Shown: positions 14,786 through 22,939 of the stretch, piece after piece
Layout of the letters: every line of letters starts with the position of its first letter
Numbering within the stretch: position 1 is the stretch's first letter
Assembly: GCA_964403525.1 (NCBI GenBank)
Contig: CAYOGE010000016.1
Coordinates: 9,737-73,736, forward strand
Source: JAJTGZ01 sp964403525
GTDB taxonomy: Bacteria; Planctomycetota; Phycisphaerae; Phycisphaerales; UBA1924
Direction of reading: 5' to 3'
DNA: 64,000 bases
Position numbers and translations under genes: made by a program
Notes under the pieces: generated by a model
Databases searched by the model: none
What the model was told of the DNA's origin: nothing
The model's input: the letters and a program-made list of their open reading frames with translations, nothing else

Positions 14786-17023
14786 ATGCTTGGGGGCGTG
14801 GGCAGCGACGGAATCATCACGTTGGCTTCGAGCGTCAAGGAGGTTCCGGGCGTCGGCCCTCGTCGTGCCGCTGCGCTGCTGGAACTGGGGATCAAGACGG
14901 TCGGACAGCTCGTCCAGCACCTGCCGATGCGGCATGAGCGGTTGGAGGCGGAGAGCCGGATCGAGGATGTCGTGGCGGGGGCGAACAGCTCAGCGCGCGG
15001 GACGGTGACGGCGACACGGGTGGTGCGGAAGGGGAAGCAGGGGCGGTTTGAGGCGGTGCTGGTGGATGACACGGGGCGACTCGATCTGGTGTGGTTCAAC
15101 GGGACGTACCTGCACGACAAGATCAAGCCGGGGATGCGGCTGCTGGTGCAGGGGAAACCGACACAGTTTGGGCCGCTGCTGCGGATGACGAACCCGAGCC
15201 ACGAGGTGCTGCCGGAGCTTGGGGATGAGCCGGCGGCTCGGCAGGAGCGGCTGCGGCCGGTCTATCCGGCGAGCGCGGCGATCAACAGCCGGCAGATTGA
15301 GGAGGCGATTGCGGGCGCGCTGCCGCGGGTGATGCCGCTGCTGCACGATCATCTGCCGGAGGGGTTCCGCAAGGAACGGGTGCTGCCGTCGCTGGCCGAT
15401 GCCTACCGGTGTGTGCACCTGCCGAGGAGCGAGGCGGAGATCGCGGCAGGGTTTCGCCGGCTGGCGTACGACGAGTTGCTGATCCTGCAACTGGCCCTTG
15501 CGCTGAAGCGGTCGTGGACGCGGCGGATGAGCAAGTCGCCGGTGCTGCGGTGGAGCAAGGCCGTTGATGCCCACATCCGCGAGCGGTTCCCGTTTGATTT
15601 GACGGAGGCGCAAGACGGTGTGATCAAGCAGATCGTGGCCGACTTGCAGCGTGATGAGCCGATGAACCGGCTGGTGCAGGGGGATGTGGGCAGCGGCAAG
15701 ACGGTGGTGGCGCTGTACGCGATGCTGATGGCGGCGGCGTGCGGCCAGCAGGCGGCGATCATGGCGCCGACGGAAACGCTGGCCGAACAGCACCTGCGGA
15801 CCATCGGCGCGATGATGAAGGGGAGCGGGGTGCGGCTTGAACTGCTGACGGGTTCACTCACGGCGGCTGAGCGGAACGCGATCAAGAAAGGGTTGGCGGA
15901 TGGGAGCGTGCACCTGGTTGTCGGCACACACGCGTTGCTGAGCGAAGGGGTGGCGTTCAAGGACCTGGCTGTGGTGGTGATCGACGAGCAGCACAAGTTC
16001 GGTGTGCACCAGCGGATGGCCCTGCGGGAGAAGGGGCCGGGGGGGACAACGCCGCACGTGCTGGTGATGACGGCGACGCCGATCCCGCGCACCGTCGCGA
16101 TGACCGTGTTTGGCGACCTGGATGTGAGCGTGATCGACAAGCTGCCGCCGGGGCGGAAGAAGATGATCACGCGGGTTGTCGGGTATGAGAAGTCAGCGGA
16201 TGTGTACGGGTATGTGAGGCAGCGGGTGGAGGGTGGGGAACAGGCGTATGTAGTGGCGCCGGCGATTGATGCGAAGGTGGTTGAGGAGCTTTGGGAGGAT
16301 GCGGGCGTTGTTGCAGAGGACGCGGCTGGAGAACCCCCCCTGTCACTCGCTAAGCCTCGTGACATCCCCCCCGCTGGGAGCGGGGAGGAGAAAGGCAAGG
16401 CCGCCGCGCTGCCACGGCCGGTGAATGTGGCTGAGGTGGTTGCGCGGCTTGAGGAGGGGGAGCTGAAGGGGAAGCGGCTGGGAGTGGTGCATGGGAGGAT
16501 GAACGCGGCGGCTCGGGATGCGGTGATGAGCGCGTTCCGGGCGGGGAAGATAGACGTGCTGGTGGCGACGACCGTGATCGAGGTGGGTGTGGATGTGCCC
16601 AACGCGACGGTGATGGTGGTCGAGGATTCGGACCGGTTCGGGCTTGCGACGCTGCACCAGCTCCGCGGGCGCGTCGGCCGCGGCGGCAAGGGGGGGCTGT
16701 GCGTGCTGCTGGCTCGCGATACGACCATGCGCAGTTCCGCGCGACTGGCGGTGATGACCGAGACCAGCGATGGTTTCAAGGTTGCGCAGCGGGATGTTGA
16801 GGTGCGCGGCTTTGGCGATGTGATCGGCGTGCGACAGAGCGGCATGCCGCCGTTCAAGGTCGTCGATCTGTCACGCGATATGGACCTGCTCTCTCAGGCT
16901 CGGCGCGACGCTCAGAAGTGGGTCGAGCAGAGCCCGATGCTGGAGAAGCCGGAGGAAAAGCTGCTGCGGCAGCGGATGATGAAGCAGCATGGCAAGTGGC
17001 TCGGGCTGGCGGATGTGGGGTGA
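14786..17023 (+). CDS. recG: ATP-dependent DNA helicase RecG
   Basis: Branch-migration helicase that remodels stalled replication forks and Holliday junctions. The wedge/OB region (KEVPGVGPRRAAALLELG, FNGTYLHDKIKPGM) is followed by Walker A GDVGSGKT at about residue 298, DEQH at about 400, TATPIPRT and, in the second helicase domain, VVHGRM, ATTVIEVGVDVPNAT and HQLRGRVGRG. ATG 14786 follows a GGGAGG ribosome site. 745 aa, about 50 residues above the usual length. Part of the excess is a proline-rich insert at about 516-537, encoded by a palindromic repeat. The coding strand is G-rich, unlike most plus-strand genes here. Confidence 0.95.
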   Translation: MLGGVGSDGIITLASSVKEVPGVGPRRAAALLELGIKTVGQLVQHLPMRHERLEAESRIEDVVAGANSSARGTVTATRVVRKGKQGRFEAVLVDDTGRLDLVWFNGTYLHDKIKPGMRLLVQGKPTQFGPLLRMTNPSHEVLPELGDEPAARQERLRPVYPASAAINSRQIEEAIAGALPRVMPLLHDHLPEGFRKERVLPSLADAYRCVHLPRSEAEIAAGFRRLAYDELLILQLALALKRSWTRRMSKSPVLRWSKAVDAHIRERFPFDLTEAQDGVIKQIVADLQRDEPMNRLVQGDVGSGKTVVALYAMLMAAACGQQAAIMAPTETLAEQHLRTIGAMMKGSGVRLELLTGSLTAAERNAIKKGLADGSVHLVVGTHALLSEGVAFKDLAVVVIDEQHKFGVHQRMALREKGPGGTTPHVLVMTATPIPRTVAMTVFGDLDVSVIDKLPPGRKKMITRVVGYEKSADVYGYVRQRVEGGEQAYVVAPAIDAKVVEELWEDAGVVAEDAAGEPPLSLAKPRDIPPAGSGEEKGKAAALPRPVNVAEVVARLEEGELKGKRLGVVHGRMNAAARDAVMSAFRAGKIDVLVATTVIEVGVDVPNATVMVVEDSDRFGLATLHQLRGRVGRGGKGGLCVLLARDTTMRSSARLAVMTETSDGFKVAQRDVEVRGFGDVIGVRQSGMPPFKVVDLSRDMDLLSQARRDAQKWVEQSPMLEKPEEKLLRQRMMKQHGKWLGLADVG
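16331..16395 (+). repeat. Palindromic repeat inserted in frame inside recG
   Basis: The block contains TGTCAC...GTGACA arms (16341-16364) and then CCCCGCT-GGG-AGCGGGG (16369-16385). The arrangement of a C-run, a TGTCAC palindrome, another C-run and a G-rich return looks like an intergenic palindromic repeat, not RecG sequence. It is translated as PPLSLAKPRDIPPAGSGEE, between the start of the second helicase domain and the VVHGRM motif, in a position where other RecG proteins have a variable loop. The reading frame is kept. Confidence 0.75.
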
Positions 17024-17052
17024 CACCGGCAACGCGAAGGACCGTGGCGAAG

Positions 17053-17114
17053 GCGCCCTCACCCGCCCGTGCAGGGCCTTAGCCACGTTCTCCCACCGGG
17101 GAAGTGAGAAGGGG
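17053..17114 (-). repeat. Degenerate copy of the palindromic repeat after recG
   Basis: Read on the minus strand the spacer holds CCCGGTGGGAGAACGTGG, then a tail GGGCGGGTGAGGGCGCC. This follows the layout of the queC units (GCTGGGAGAAGGTGCC, a variable middle, GGATGAGGGTGCC) and fills nearly the whole gap between recG and the convergent pseudopilin gene. Confidence 0.5.
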
Positions 17115-17115
17115 A

Positions 17116-18036
17116 TCAGTCGTGGATGCCCTTGAACTCGCTGGGAAGCGTGCCGGCCTTCGTCCAGATGCCGAGGATCAGGTTGACGCCGCTGGTGTCG
17201 TCGGGCTCGTCGTAGAAGATGATATCGGGGCGCATGCCGCTTGTGCTGCGGTAGACAAGCGGGCGCGGGTCCATCGCTGTTTCGAAGTTCACGTGGTTGT
17301 CGTTGTAGCCGATGTTGCCTTCCCAGGTGGACCTGCCACCGTGGATGGCCATGGTGTTGCTCTTGCCGTCGAACGCGACCTTGCCCGCGGCATCACGCCC
17401 GGTCACCATCGGACCGCGGTTGCCAAAGACCGCTTCCATCGCGTTGAAGGTGTTGCTCCAGATGTTCAGCCTGCCGCGTGCGGGGTCGTTTGCAGGGGCG
17501 TCGATGTCGCCGCTGGGCATGGCCATGGCGTATGAAGTGTGGCCCTGGCCGGTGGTGAAGTCACAACGCAAGGCCGGGTCCCACAGCGCATCGGCCGGTT
17601 TGGCTGCGGCGGACGGGTTGGACATCTGGTACCCGTTGAAGATGCTGATGTTGCCGTTGGTCTCGGAGGGGCTGACGAGCAGGAAGGGCGAGACCGACCC
17701 GTTGTAGCAGAGGACGGAGAGGATGTTGTTTGAAGTGTCCTTGCCGCGCCCGCCGGTCGCGACGGTCGTGTTGTTCGCGTCAAGGATCGAAGGGAGGGGG
17801 TAGCTGTCCCTGTTGCCCTGAGCGAAGATGGTCATCGCCTGGATGACGTTTCGGACCTGCGTTGCGCACTTGATCTGGCGGGCTGACGATCTCGCCTTGC
17901 CGAGTGCCGGCAGCATGATCCCGGCGGCACCGGCGCACACGCCGATGCAGACGACGGCGGAGGCAACGATAACGATGACAATCACCTCAACGCGAGAGAG
18001 TCCGCGACGGCTGAAGGCTGGGCGGCGGGGTTGCAT
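17116..18036 (-). CDS. Pseudopilin-like protein with prepilin N-terminal segment, paralog A
   Basis: 306 aa. RRGLSRVEVIVIVIVASAVV near the N terminus has the glycine, the glutamate at +5 and the hydrophobic helix of a type II secretion/type IV pilin precursor, but Ser-Arg replaces the usual Thr-Leu. The C-terminal part (CDFTTGQGHTSYAMAMPSGD, AIHGGRSTWEGNIGYNDNHVNF) has the look of the large planctomycete pseudopilins, with an H-rich region in place of a clear H-x9-DG motif. It is close kin of the next upstream gene: both end in LP-(S/A)-EFKGIHD. Probably exported; role unknown. Confidence 0.78.
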   Translation of the reverse strand: MQPRRPAFSRRGLSRVEVIVIVIVASAVVCIGVCAGAAGIMLPALGKARSSARQIKCATQVRNVIQAMTIFAQGNRDSYPLPSILDANNTTVATGGRGKDTSNNILSVLCYNGSVSPFLLVSPSETNGNISIFNGYQMSNPSAAAKPADALWDPALRCDFTTGQGHTSYAMAMPSGDIDAPANDPARGRLNIWSNTFNAMEAVFGNRGPMVTGRDAAGKVAFDGKSNTMAIHGGRSTWEGNIGYNDNHVNFETAMDPRPLVYRSTSGMRPDIIFYDEPDDTSGVNLILGIWTKAGTLPSEFKGIHD

Positions 18037-18083
18037 GCAGGGTTCCGTTGCTTGGGGAGAGGGTGAGGGGCTTGCCGGGGCCT

Positions 18084-19001
18084 TCAGTCGTGAATGCCCT
18101 TGAATTCGGCCGGGAGCATACCCGCTTTCACCCAGATTCCCAAATAGGCGTTGAGGCCGTCGGAATCGTCGGGCTCGCTATAGAAGAGAACGTCAGGTTT
18201 CGTGCCCCCGCCCGCTACTTTGTAGGTAATCTCAGTGGGGTCCATCCGCGTTTCAAAGTTGACGTGGCCGTCGTTGCAGCCGATGTTTCCCTCCCAGGTC
18301 GTCCGGCCGCCGTGGATGGCCATGGTGTTGCTCTTCTTGTCGTAGAGGACGTTGCCCTGGGCATCGCGCCCGGTGACCAGTGGGCCCCGGTTGCCGAAGA
18401 CGGCCTCGGTGGCGTTGAATGTGTTGGACCATCTGACGAGTCGGCCGCGGCCTTTGGCGTCTGCTGACGGTGCCGCGGTGTCGCCGCTTGGCATGAGCAT
18501 GGCATAAGACGTATGCCCCTCTCCGGTTGTGAAGTCGCAGCGGAGGGCGGGGTCCCAAACCGCGCTCGCGGGGCTTACCGCCGCTTTGGGGTTGGCGTTC
18601 TGGTAATCAGAGAACACCTTGATGTTGCTGTTGGTCTCCGAAGGGGAGACGAGCAGTTCGGGCGAGATCGAACTGTTGAAGACGAGGATCGAGAGCACGT
18701 TGTTCGTCGTGTCCTTGCTGCGCTGCACCTCGGCGTCAACGGTCTGGTTGTTCAGGTCGAGCATCGAGGGGAGCGGATAGCTGTCCTTGTTTTCCTGGGC
18801 GAAGATGATCATCGCCTGGACGACGTTGCGCACCTGCGTGCCGCACTTGATCTGGCGGCTGCCTCCGCCATGCCCGGAGCGACCGATCGATGGCAACAGG
18901 ACGATGAAGATCAACACGAGGACGAAGAGAACGATCAGCACTTCCACCAGCGTCAGAGCGCGGCGAGAGCGCGACCGCACGGCGTTTCCCACGAGGGCCA
19001 T
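18084..19001 (-). CDS. Pseudopilin-like protein with prepilin N-terminal segment, paralog B
   Basis: 305 aa from ATG 19001, preceded by AAAGGAG at good spacing. SRRALTLVEVLIVLFVLVLI is a standard prepilin-peptidase site (Ala, then Leu-Thr-Leu-Val-Glu) and helix. The body shares many segments with paralog A (RQIKCGTQVRNVVQAM, IFAQENKDSYPLPSMLD, AIHGGRTTWEGNIGCNDGHVNF). The pair is separated by 47 bases in the same direction and probably arose by tandem duplication; B comes first in the transcript and keeps the more typical cleavage site. Confidence 0.85.
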   Translation of the reverse strand: MALVGNAVRSRSRRALTLVEVLIVLFVLVLIFIVLLPSIGRSGHGGGSRQIKCGTQVRNVVQAMIIFAQENKDSYPLPSMLDLNNQTVDAEVQRSKDTTNNVLSILVFNSSISPELLVSPSETNSNIKVFSDYQNANPKAAVSPASAVWDPALRCDFTTGEGHTSYAMLMPSGDTAAPSADAKGRGRLVRWSNTFNATEAVFGNRGPLVTGRDAQGNVLYDKKSNTMAIHGGRTTWEGNIGCNDGHVNFETRMDPTEITYKVAGGGTKPDVLFYSEPDDSDGLNAYLGIWVKAGMLPAEFKGIHD

Positions 19002-19153
19002 GCGAAGGCTCCTTTCATGGGGTCTTTTCGTAGGTGCGGGGGTGCGGGTTCCACGGGTGCCGAAGAAAGACACTCCTCGCCGAGGGCGAAAGGGAGTGCG
19101 GAGCATTCAGGCAAAGCGGGAGGGCATCGCGCTCGCGCTTGCGCACGAGGCTC

Positions 19154-19606
19154 TTATTGCTGCGTGAACGTTGCGCCGTCGAGGACGTCGAAGCCGACGA
19201 TCGTGCCGAGGGGGAACTGGTCGGGCTTCTGGCGGGCGTCGGTGAGCTTGCAGACCACCGGGAGGCCGACACCGTCGACCGCTGCGCTGCCGGCGCAGTT
19301 GACGGTGATCGTGTTGGCGGCGGTGTCGTGGGCGGTGACGGTGCCCTGGATGCGGCGGGGGCGGCCGATGACGGGCTCAACGAAGCGCCCACCCTTGGCG
19401 GTCTGGTCGACGCGCCGGGCGCTGGCGTGGATCACACCGGCGATGCGCTTGCCAACCTCGGCGGAGATGCTTCCCTCTGCGCGGAGGTGGATCTGGTACT
19501 GGCTGCCGGGCACGTGAAAGACGATCGACGCGGGGCGGGTCGTCGTTGCGCTGGCGATGTCGTAGAGCAGGCCGCGGGCCGTGGATTCGTTGGTGGCGGT
19601 GGTCAT
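19154..19606 (-). CDS. Uncharacterised 150-aa protein
   Basis: Not recognised. The frame starts at an ATG and has good coding character. The first half (LLYDIASATTTRPASIVFHV, YQIHLRAEGSISAEVGKRIAGVI) is mixed alpha/beta; the second half (RRIQGTVTAHDTAANTITVNC, VVCKLTDARQ, LGTIVGFDVLDGATF) suggests a small beta-barrel. No signal peptide or membrane helix. It is the last gene of a run with the HEAT-like and lipoprotein genes, starting 26 bases after the former. Confidence 0.65.
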   Translation of the reverse strand: MTTATNESTARGLLYDIASATTTRPASIVFHVPGSQYQIHLRAEGSISAEVGKRIAGVIHASARRVDQTAKGGRFVEPVIGRPRRIQGTVTAHDTAANTITVNCAGSAAVDGVGLPVVCKLTDARQKPDQFPLGTIVGFDVLDGATFTQQ

Positions 19607-19632
19607 ATGGCGGGTTGCGGCTGGTTCGCCGG

Positions 19633-20712
19633 TCAGGGCTTGAGCTTGTCTGGGGCGATCGAGATCGGCGGCGACTGCAGGAGCCCCCCCGGGCCCACCA
19701 GCCTGGCGAGCGCCTGGTGGAACTGCTCCTGCTTGCCCGCGGTGACGAGCTCGCCTACGCGGATCGTTACCTCCTGGCCGGCCATGTTGCTCGCTGCGAG
19801 GGCGAGGATCGTGCTGGCGGTGCGTGCTGCCTGCACCGCGGAAGGGTCGGGGTCACCGTCTTTCCACTGGGCATCGACGGCCAACAGAAGTTGGGCGGCG
19901 AACGTTGCGACCCCCTTCTTGGCGGCGGGGGTCAGCTTCTGAACCTCCACAACATCGTGCTGGATCGGCGTTGCGACGCGGAGCAGGGGCGTGAGGTCGA
20001 TCGGCTTGCCGCTCTTGATTGCGGTGAGCGCGGTGGTGCCGGCGGCCTCGGTGAGGCGTTCAACGGCGAGCGAGCGGTTTCCCTGGATATCGCGGGCGGC
20101 CACGAGCGCCTGGAGCGCACCGTCGGCCGGCTCGGGCGCGGCGTCGGTCGTTGCGACATCGCTCAGCGCCCGCATGGCGCGGGAGACTTCGTCCGGGCTG
20201 AGGGCGGAGTTGTTGCGGGCGGCGTTGAAGGCGGCACGCGCGCCGACGGTGGCGGCGTAGCGCACCTGGGGGCGTGTGTCCTTGAGCGCATCGATAACGA
20301 TCTTGAGCGTGTTGCCCGTTGCGCTCTGGCCGGCGATCCGCAGGGCGTTGGTGGCGATGAGGTCGTTGTCCTTGTTGGCCGCGAGCTTGTCGATCTCGCC
20401 CGACTCGATCAGCGCGTTGGCGTAGGCGACGCGGAAGGGGACGGAGACGCCGTCTTTTTCCAGCGGGGCCAGCAGCACGTCGCGTGACTTCTTGATCTCG
20501 ATGGTCCCGCCGCTGAGCCCGGACTTGTGGGCATCGACGAGCGCCTTAATGGCCTGGCGGTCGTCGGCGCTGATGTCGTTCCTGCGGACGAGCTCGTCGG
20601 GGAGCGACGACTGCGCGAGAACGCCCGCAAACGGGAGGAGCGCCGCCGCGATGAACGCGAGGTTCCGGTGCGTGCGGGAGGATGAAACGTACTTGTTGAT
20701 CGCTGTGAGCAT
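19633..20712 (-). CDS. Exported alpha-helical repeat protein (HEAT-like)
   Basis: 359 aa. The N terminus NLAFIAAALLPFAGVLAQ looks like a signal peptide after a 16-residue positively charged leader. The rest is alanine-rich helices repeated about every 35-40 residues (LAANKDNDLIATNALRIAG, IVIDALKDTRPQVRYAATVG, DGALQALVAARDIQGN), in the manner of HEAT/Armadillo repeats. No catalytic motif was seen. It lies 52 bases downstream of the coiled-coil lipoprotein gene and 26 bases upstream of the next gene, so the three are likely co-transcribed. Partner unknown. Confidence 0.65.
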   Translation of the reverse strand: MLTAINKYVSSSRTHRNLAFIAAALLPFAGVLAQSSLPDELVRRNDISADDRQAIKALVDAHKSGLSGGTIEIKKSRDVLLAPLEKDGVSVPFRVAYANALIESGEIDKLAANKDNDLIATNALRIAGQSATGNTLKIVIDALKDTRPQVRYAATVGARAAFNAARNNSALSPDEVSRAMRALSDVATTDAAPEPADGALQALVAARDIQGNRSLAVERLTEAAGTTALTAIKSGKPIDLTPLLRVATPIQHDVVEVQKLTPAAKKGVATFAAQLLLAVDAQWKDGDPDPSAVQAARTASTILALAASNMAGQEVTIRVGELVTAGKQEQFHQALARLVGPGGLLQSPPISIAPDKLKP

Positions 20713-20764
20713 CGGTCGTTGCGTTCTTGCTGAGAGGTTGGGTGCGGGCCAGTGGCGGACGGGA

Positions 20765-22768
20765 TTACTTGTTGGGGTCGTCGCCGCCGGCGGGCATGCC
20801 GCCGCGTCCGGGCCGGTTCATTCCGCCGCCCTTTGCGAGCAGCGCGGTCTGGACCTGCTCGGGGGTCGTGATCTTGCCGCTGTTGATGTCCGCCGTGATG
20901 CTGCCGATCGTCGACTTGGCCATGGCCACCATCGGCGCCGGCAGCGCGGGCAGTTCAGCGCCCATGGCGCTGCCTGAGAGCAGCCACTTGCCGTCACGCT
21001 TGACCAGCTGCCGGTCTCCGGCGCTGCTCGAAGCGGTCGCTTTGTCGCCGTTGACGGTCACGGTGTAGTCGGCGCTGGTCATGTTCTTCACGGCGGCGGC
21101 GGCCTCTTCGAGCGCACCCATCCCGCCGACCATCGCGCCCATCGGTCCCAGGGCCTCAACCGCCGAGACGTTGAGCTTGTCGCGGCAGGCCTTGTCGAAG
21201 GCCGCGAAAACGCCCTGCAGCTCGATGATCGCGTTGGCGGCGTCTCGCTGCTGGTCGCTGTCGTAGGCCGTCATGTCGCGGATCACCGTCGCCATATCGC
21301 CGGCGCGGATCTTGTCGTGGATCTGGTCGAGCGTCTTCTTGACGGCCGCGAGGTCGGCGTCCGCGCCGGTCGCGGCGGGCGCGCTGCTGTTGGAAACGGG
21401 CTCGGGGGCCTTGACGCCCTGCTTGCTGGAGAGGTTCTCGAGGATGCGGCTGGTCTCTGCCAGTCGTCCCTTGAGCTTCTCGTCGCTGATCCCGTCGATG
21501 GACTCGCGGATCGCTGTGTAGAGCTCGCGGGCCTGCGTCAGCGTGTCGTCGGCGGTCTTGCGGGCGGCGTCGGCCGCGGCGGCGATGTCGGAAGAACCGG
21601 GCAGCGGCGGCTGCGCGCTGGCCAGCAGCGTGAGCGTGCCGGCGATCTGGTCGTACGCGCGCGCCTCGCTGACCAGTGCGTCGGCGTAGTTCTGGTTCGC
21701 TGAAACGGTTGAGAGCTTGCCGGTGTTGCCCGCGGCGACCGACTGCGCGTTGCCGCCGGCCTTGGCGGTCGCCTGCTTGGAGAGCTCGACAACCTTCTGA
21801 GCGCTCGAGACGGCCGCCTGGTGTGCGGGGTCAAGGGTGCCCGAGCGGAAGGCGGAGAAGTCAGCGAAAGACTTGCGGACCGCGGTGGCCGCGGCCTCGG
21901 CGGCCGCCCCGGCGGCTTCGGCGAGCTTGCGCTCTTCGCTCAGACGCGTCTGGGCTCCGGCGATGTCGGCCTGGATCTGCTTGCCCTGTTCGTCGAGCGC
22001 TGCGGCCTTGGAGCGGGCACGCGCGAGCTGCGCCTGCGTGAGACCGAGCTTCGTCGCCAGCTCCGACGCCTGCTGCTCGAGGGCGTCGGCCTCGGCCAAC
22101 ACGGCCGTTGACCGCTTGAGGATCTCAAGGCCCTGCGTCGCCGTTGCGCCCTGCATGCCGGCGGCGATCGACGAGGCTTCCTGCCGCTTGGCGGACGCCT
22201 GAGCGGCAACGGCCTTGTTGCGCGTTGAAAGTTCGTCGGCGACGGCCTGAATGCTCGAGGCTTCGCGCCGCGCTTCTTCGGCGGCTTTCTTGTTCGCTTC
22301 CAGGTTCCCCTGCAGGATCCCAATGAGCTCCGTCGTGCCAGCGCCCGTGTTCGCCTCGGCGATGGATTTCTGCAGCGTGTAGGTGTTGAGCCCGGCACGC
22401 AGGCCGGCCAGGTGCCCGTCGAGCTGCTGGTCGGCCTCGACCGCGGCCTTGGTGTCAAGCGACGCGATGCCGGCCTTCGCCCTCGCCGCGACGCTCAGCG
22501 CGGCCGCGCGCACCGACTCGGGCCCGTTCGAAGCGAGGCTGTTCATCGAGTCGTGCAGTTCGCCGAGTTGCTTGCGCCGATAGACGTCCGCGAGCGACGC
22601 AAACGTTCCGTCAGCGGTTAGCGCGCCAACGGTCTGCTCGGCCTTGCGGATCTGCCTGACGGCCTCGGTGTCTCCGCCGCCGCATCCACCCGCGACCGCG
22701 AGGAGGATCGCCGCTGAAAGACCCGCGAGTTTGGCGGTGCGTTGACGCGAAAGACGGGGGTTGCTCAT
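20765..22768 (-). CDS. Coiled-coil lipoprotein of unknown function
   Basis: 667 aa. The N terminus LAGLSAAILLAVAGGC carries a lipobox-like stretch with the cysteine at about residue 29, so it is probably a lipoprotein. Residues about 45-330 are rich in Ala, Glu, Lys and Gln (RAKAGIASLDTKAAVEADQQ, ARSKAAALDEQGKQIQADIA) and should form long coiled coils. A more compact C-terminal part (DYTVTVNGDKATASSSAGDR, QLVKRDGKWLLSGS) resembles a lumazine/NTF2-type SnoaL or DUF4878-like module. The ATG at 22768 is followed by NPRLSRQRTAKLAGL. First gene of its run. Confidence 0.72.
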   Translation of the reverse strand: MSNPRLSRQRTAKLAGLSAAILLAVAGGCGGGDTEAVRQIRKAEQTVGALTADGTFASLADVYRRKQLGELHDSMNSLASNGPESVRAAALSVAARAKAGIASLDTKAAVEADQQLDGHLAGLRAGLNTYTLQKSIAEANTGAGTTELIGILQGNLEANKKAAEEARREASSIQAVADELSTRNKAVAAQASAKRQEASSIAAGMQGATATQGLEILKRSTAVLAEADALEQQASELATKLGLTQAQLARARSKAAALDEQGKQIQADIAGAQTRLSEERKLAEAAGAAAEAAATAVRKSFADFSAFRSGTLDPAHQAAVSSAQKVVELSKQATAKAGGNAQSVAAGNTGKLSTVSANQNYADALVSEARAYDQIAGTLTLLASAQPPLPGSSDIAAAADAARKTADDTLTQARELYTAIRESIDGISDEKLKGRLAETSRILENLSSKQGVKAPEPVSNSSAPAATGADADLAAVKKTLDQIHDKIRAGDMATVIRDMTAYDSDQQRDAANAIIELQGVFAAFDKACRDKLNVSAVEALGPMGAMVGGMGALEEAAAAVKNMTSADYTVTVNGDKATASSSAGDRQLVKRDGKWLLSGSAMGAELPALPAPMVAMAKSTIGSITADINSGKITTPEQVQTALLAKGGGMNRPGRGGMPAGGDDPNK

Positions 22769-22939
22769 ACCGTACACCTTCCTGACGAACTGCCGGGTCG
22801 AGTTCCGGCTTGGTGGAGACTGTAGCAGATCTTCGATCGACGTTTGTCCTTGTGCGGCAAACGGTTAGGTGGTGTGGAGAACTCGGGAGAGACGAGGGGG
22901 GAAGGAGGGGGCGTGGGCATCCATACCCGGCTGCACCGT

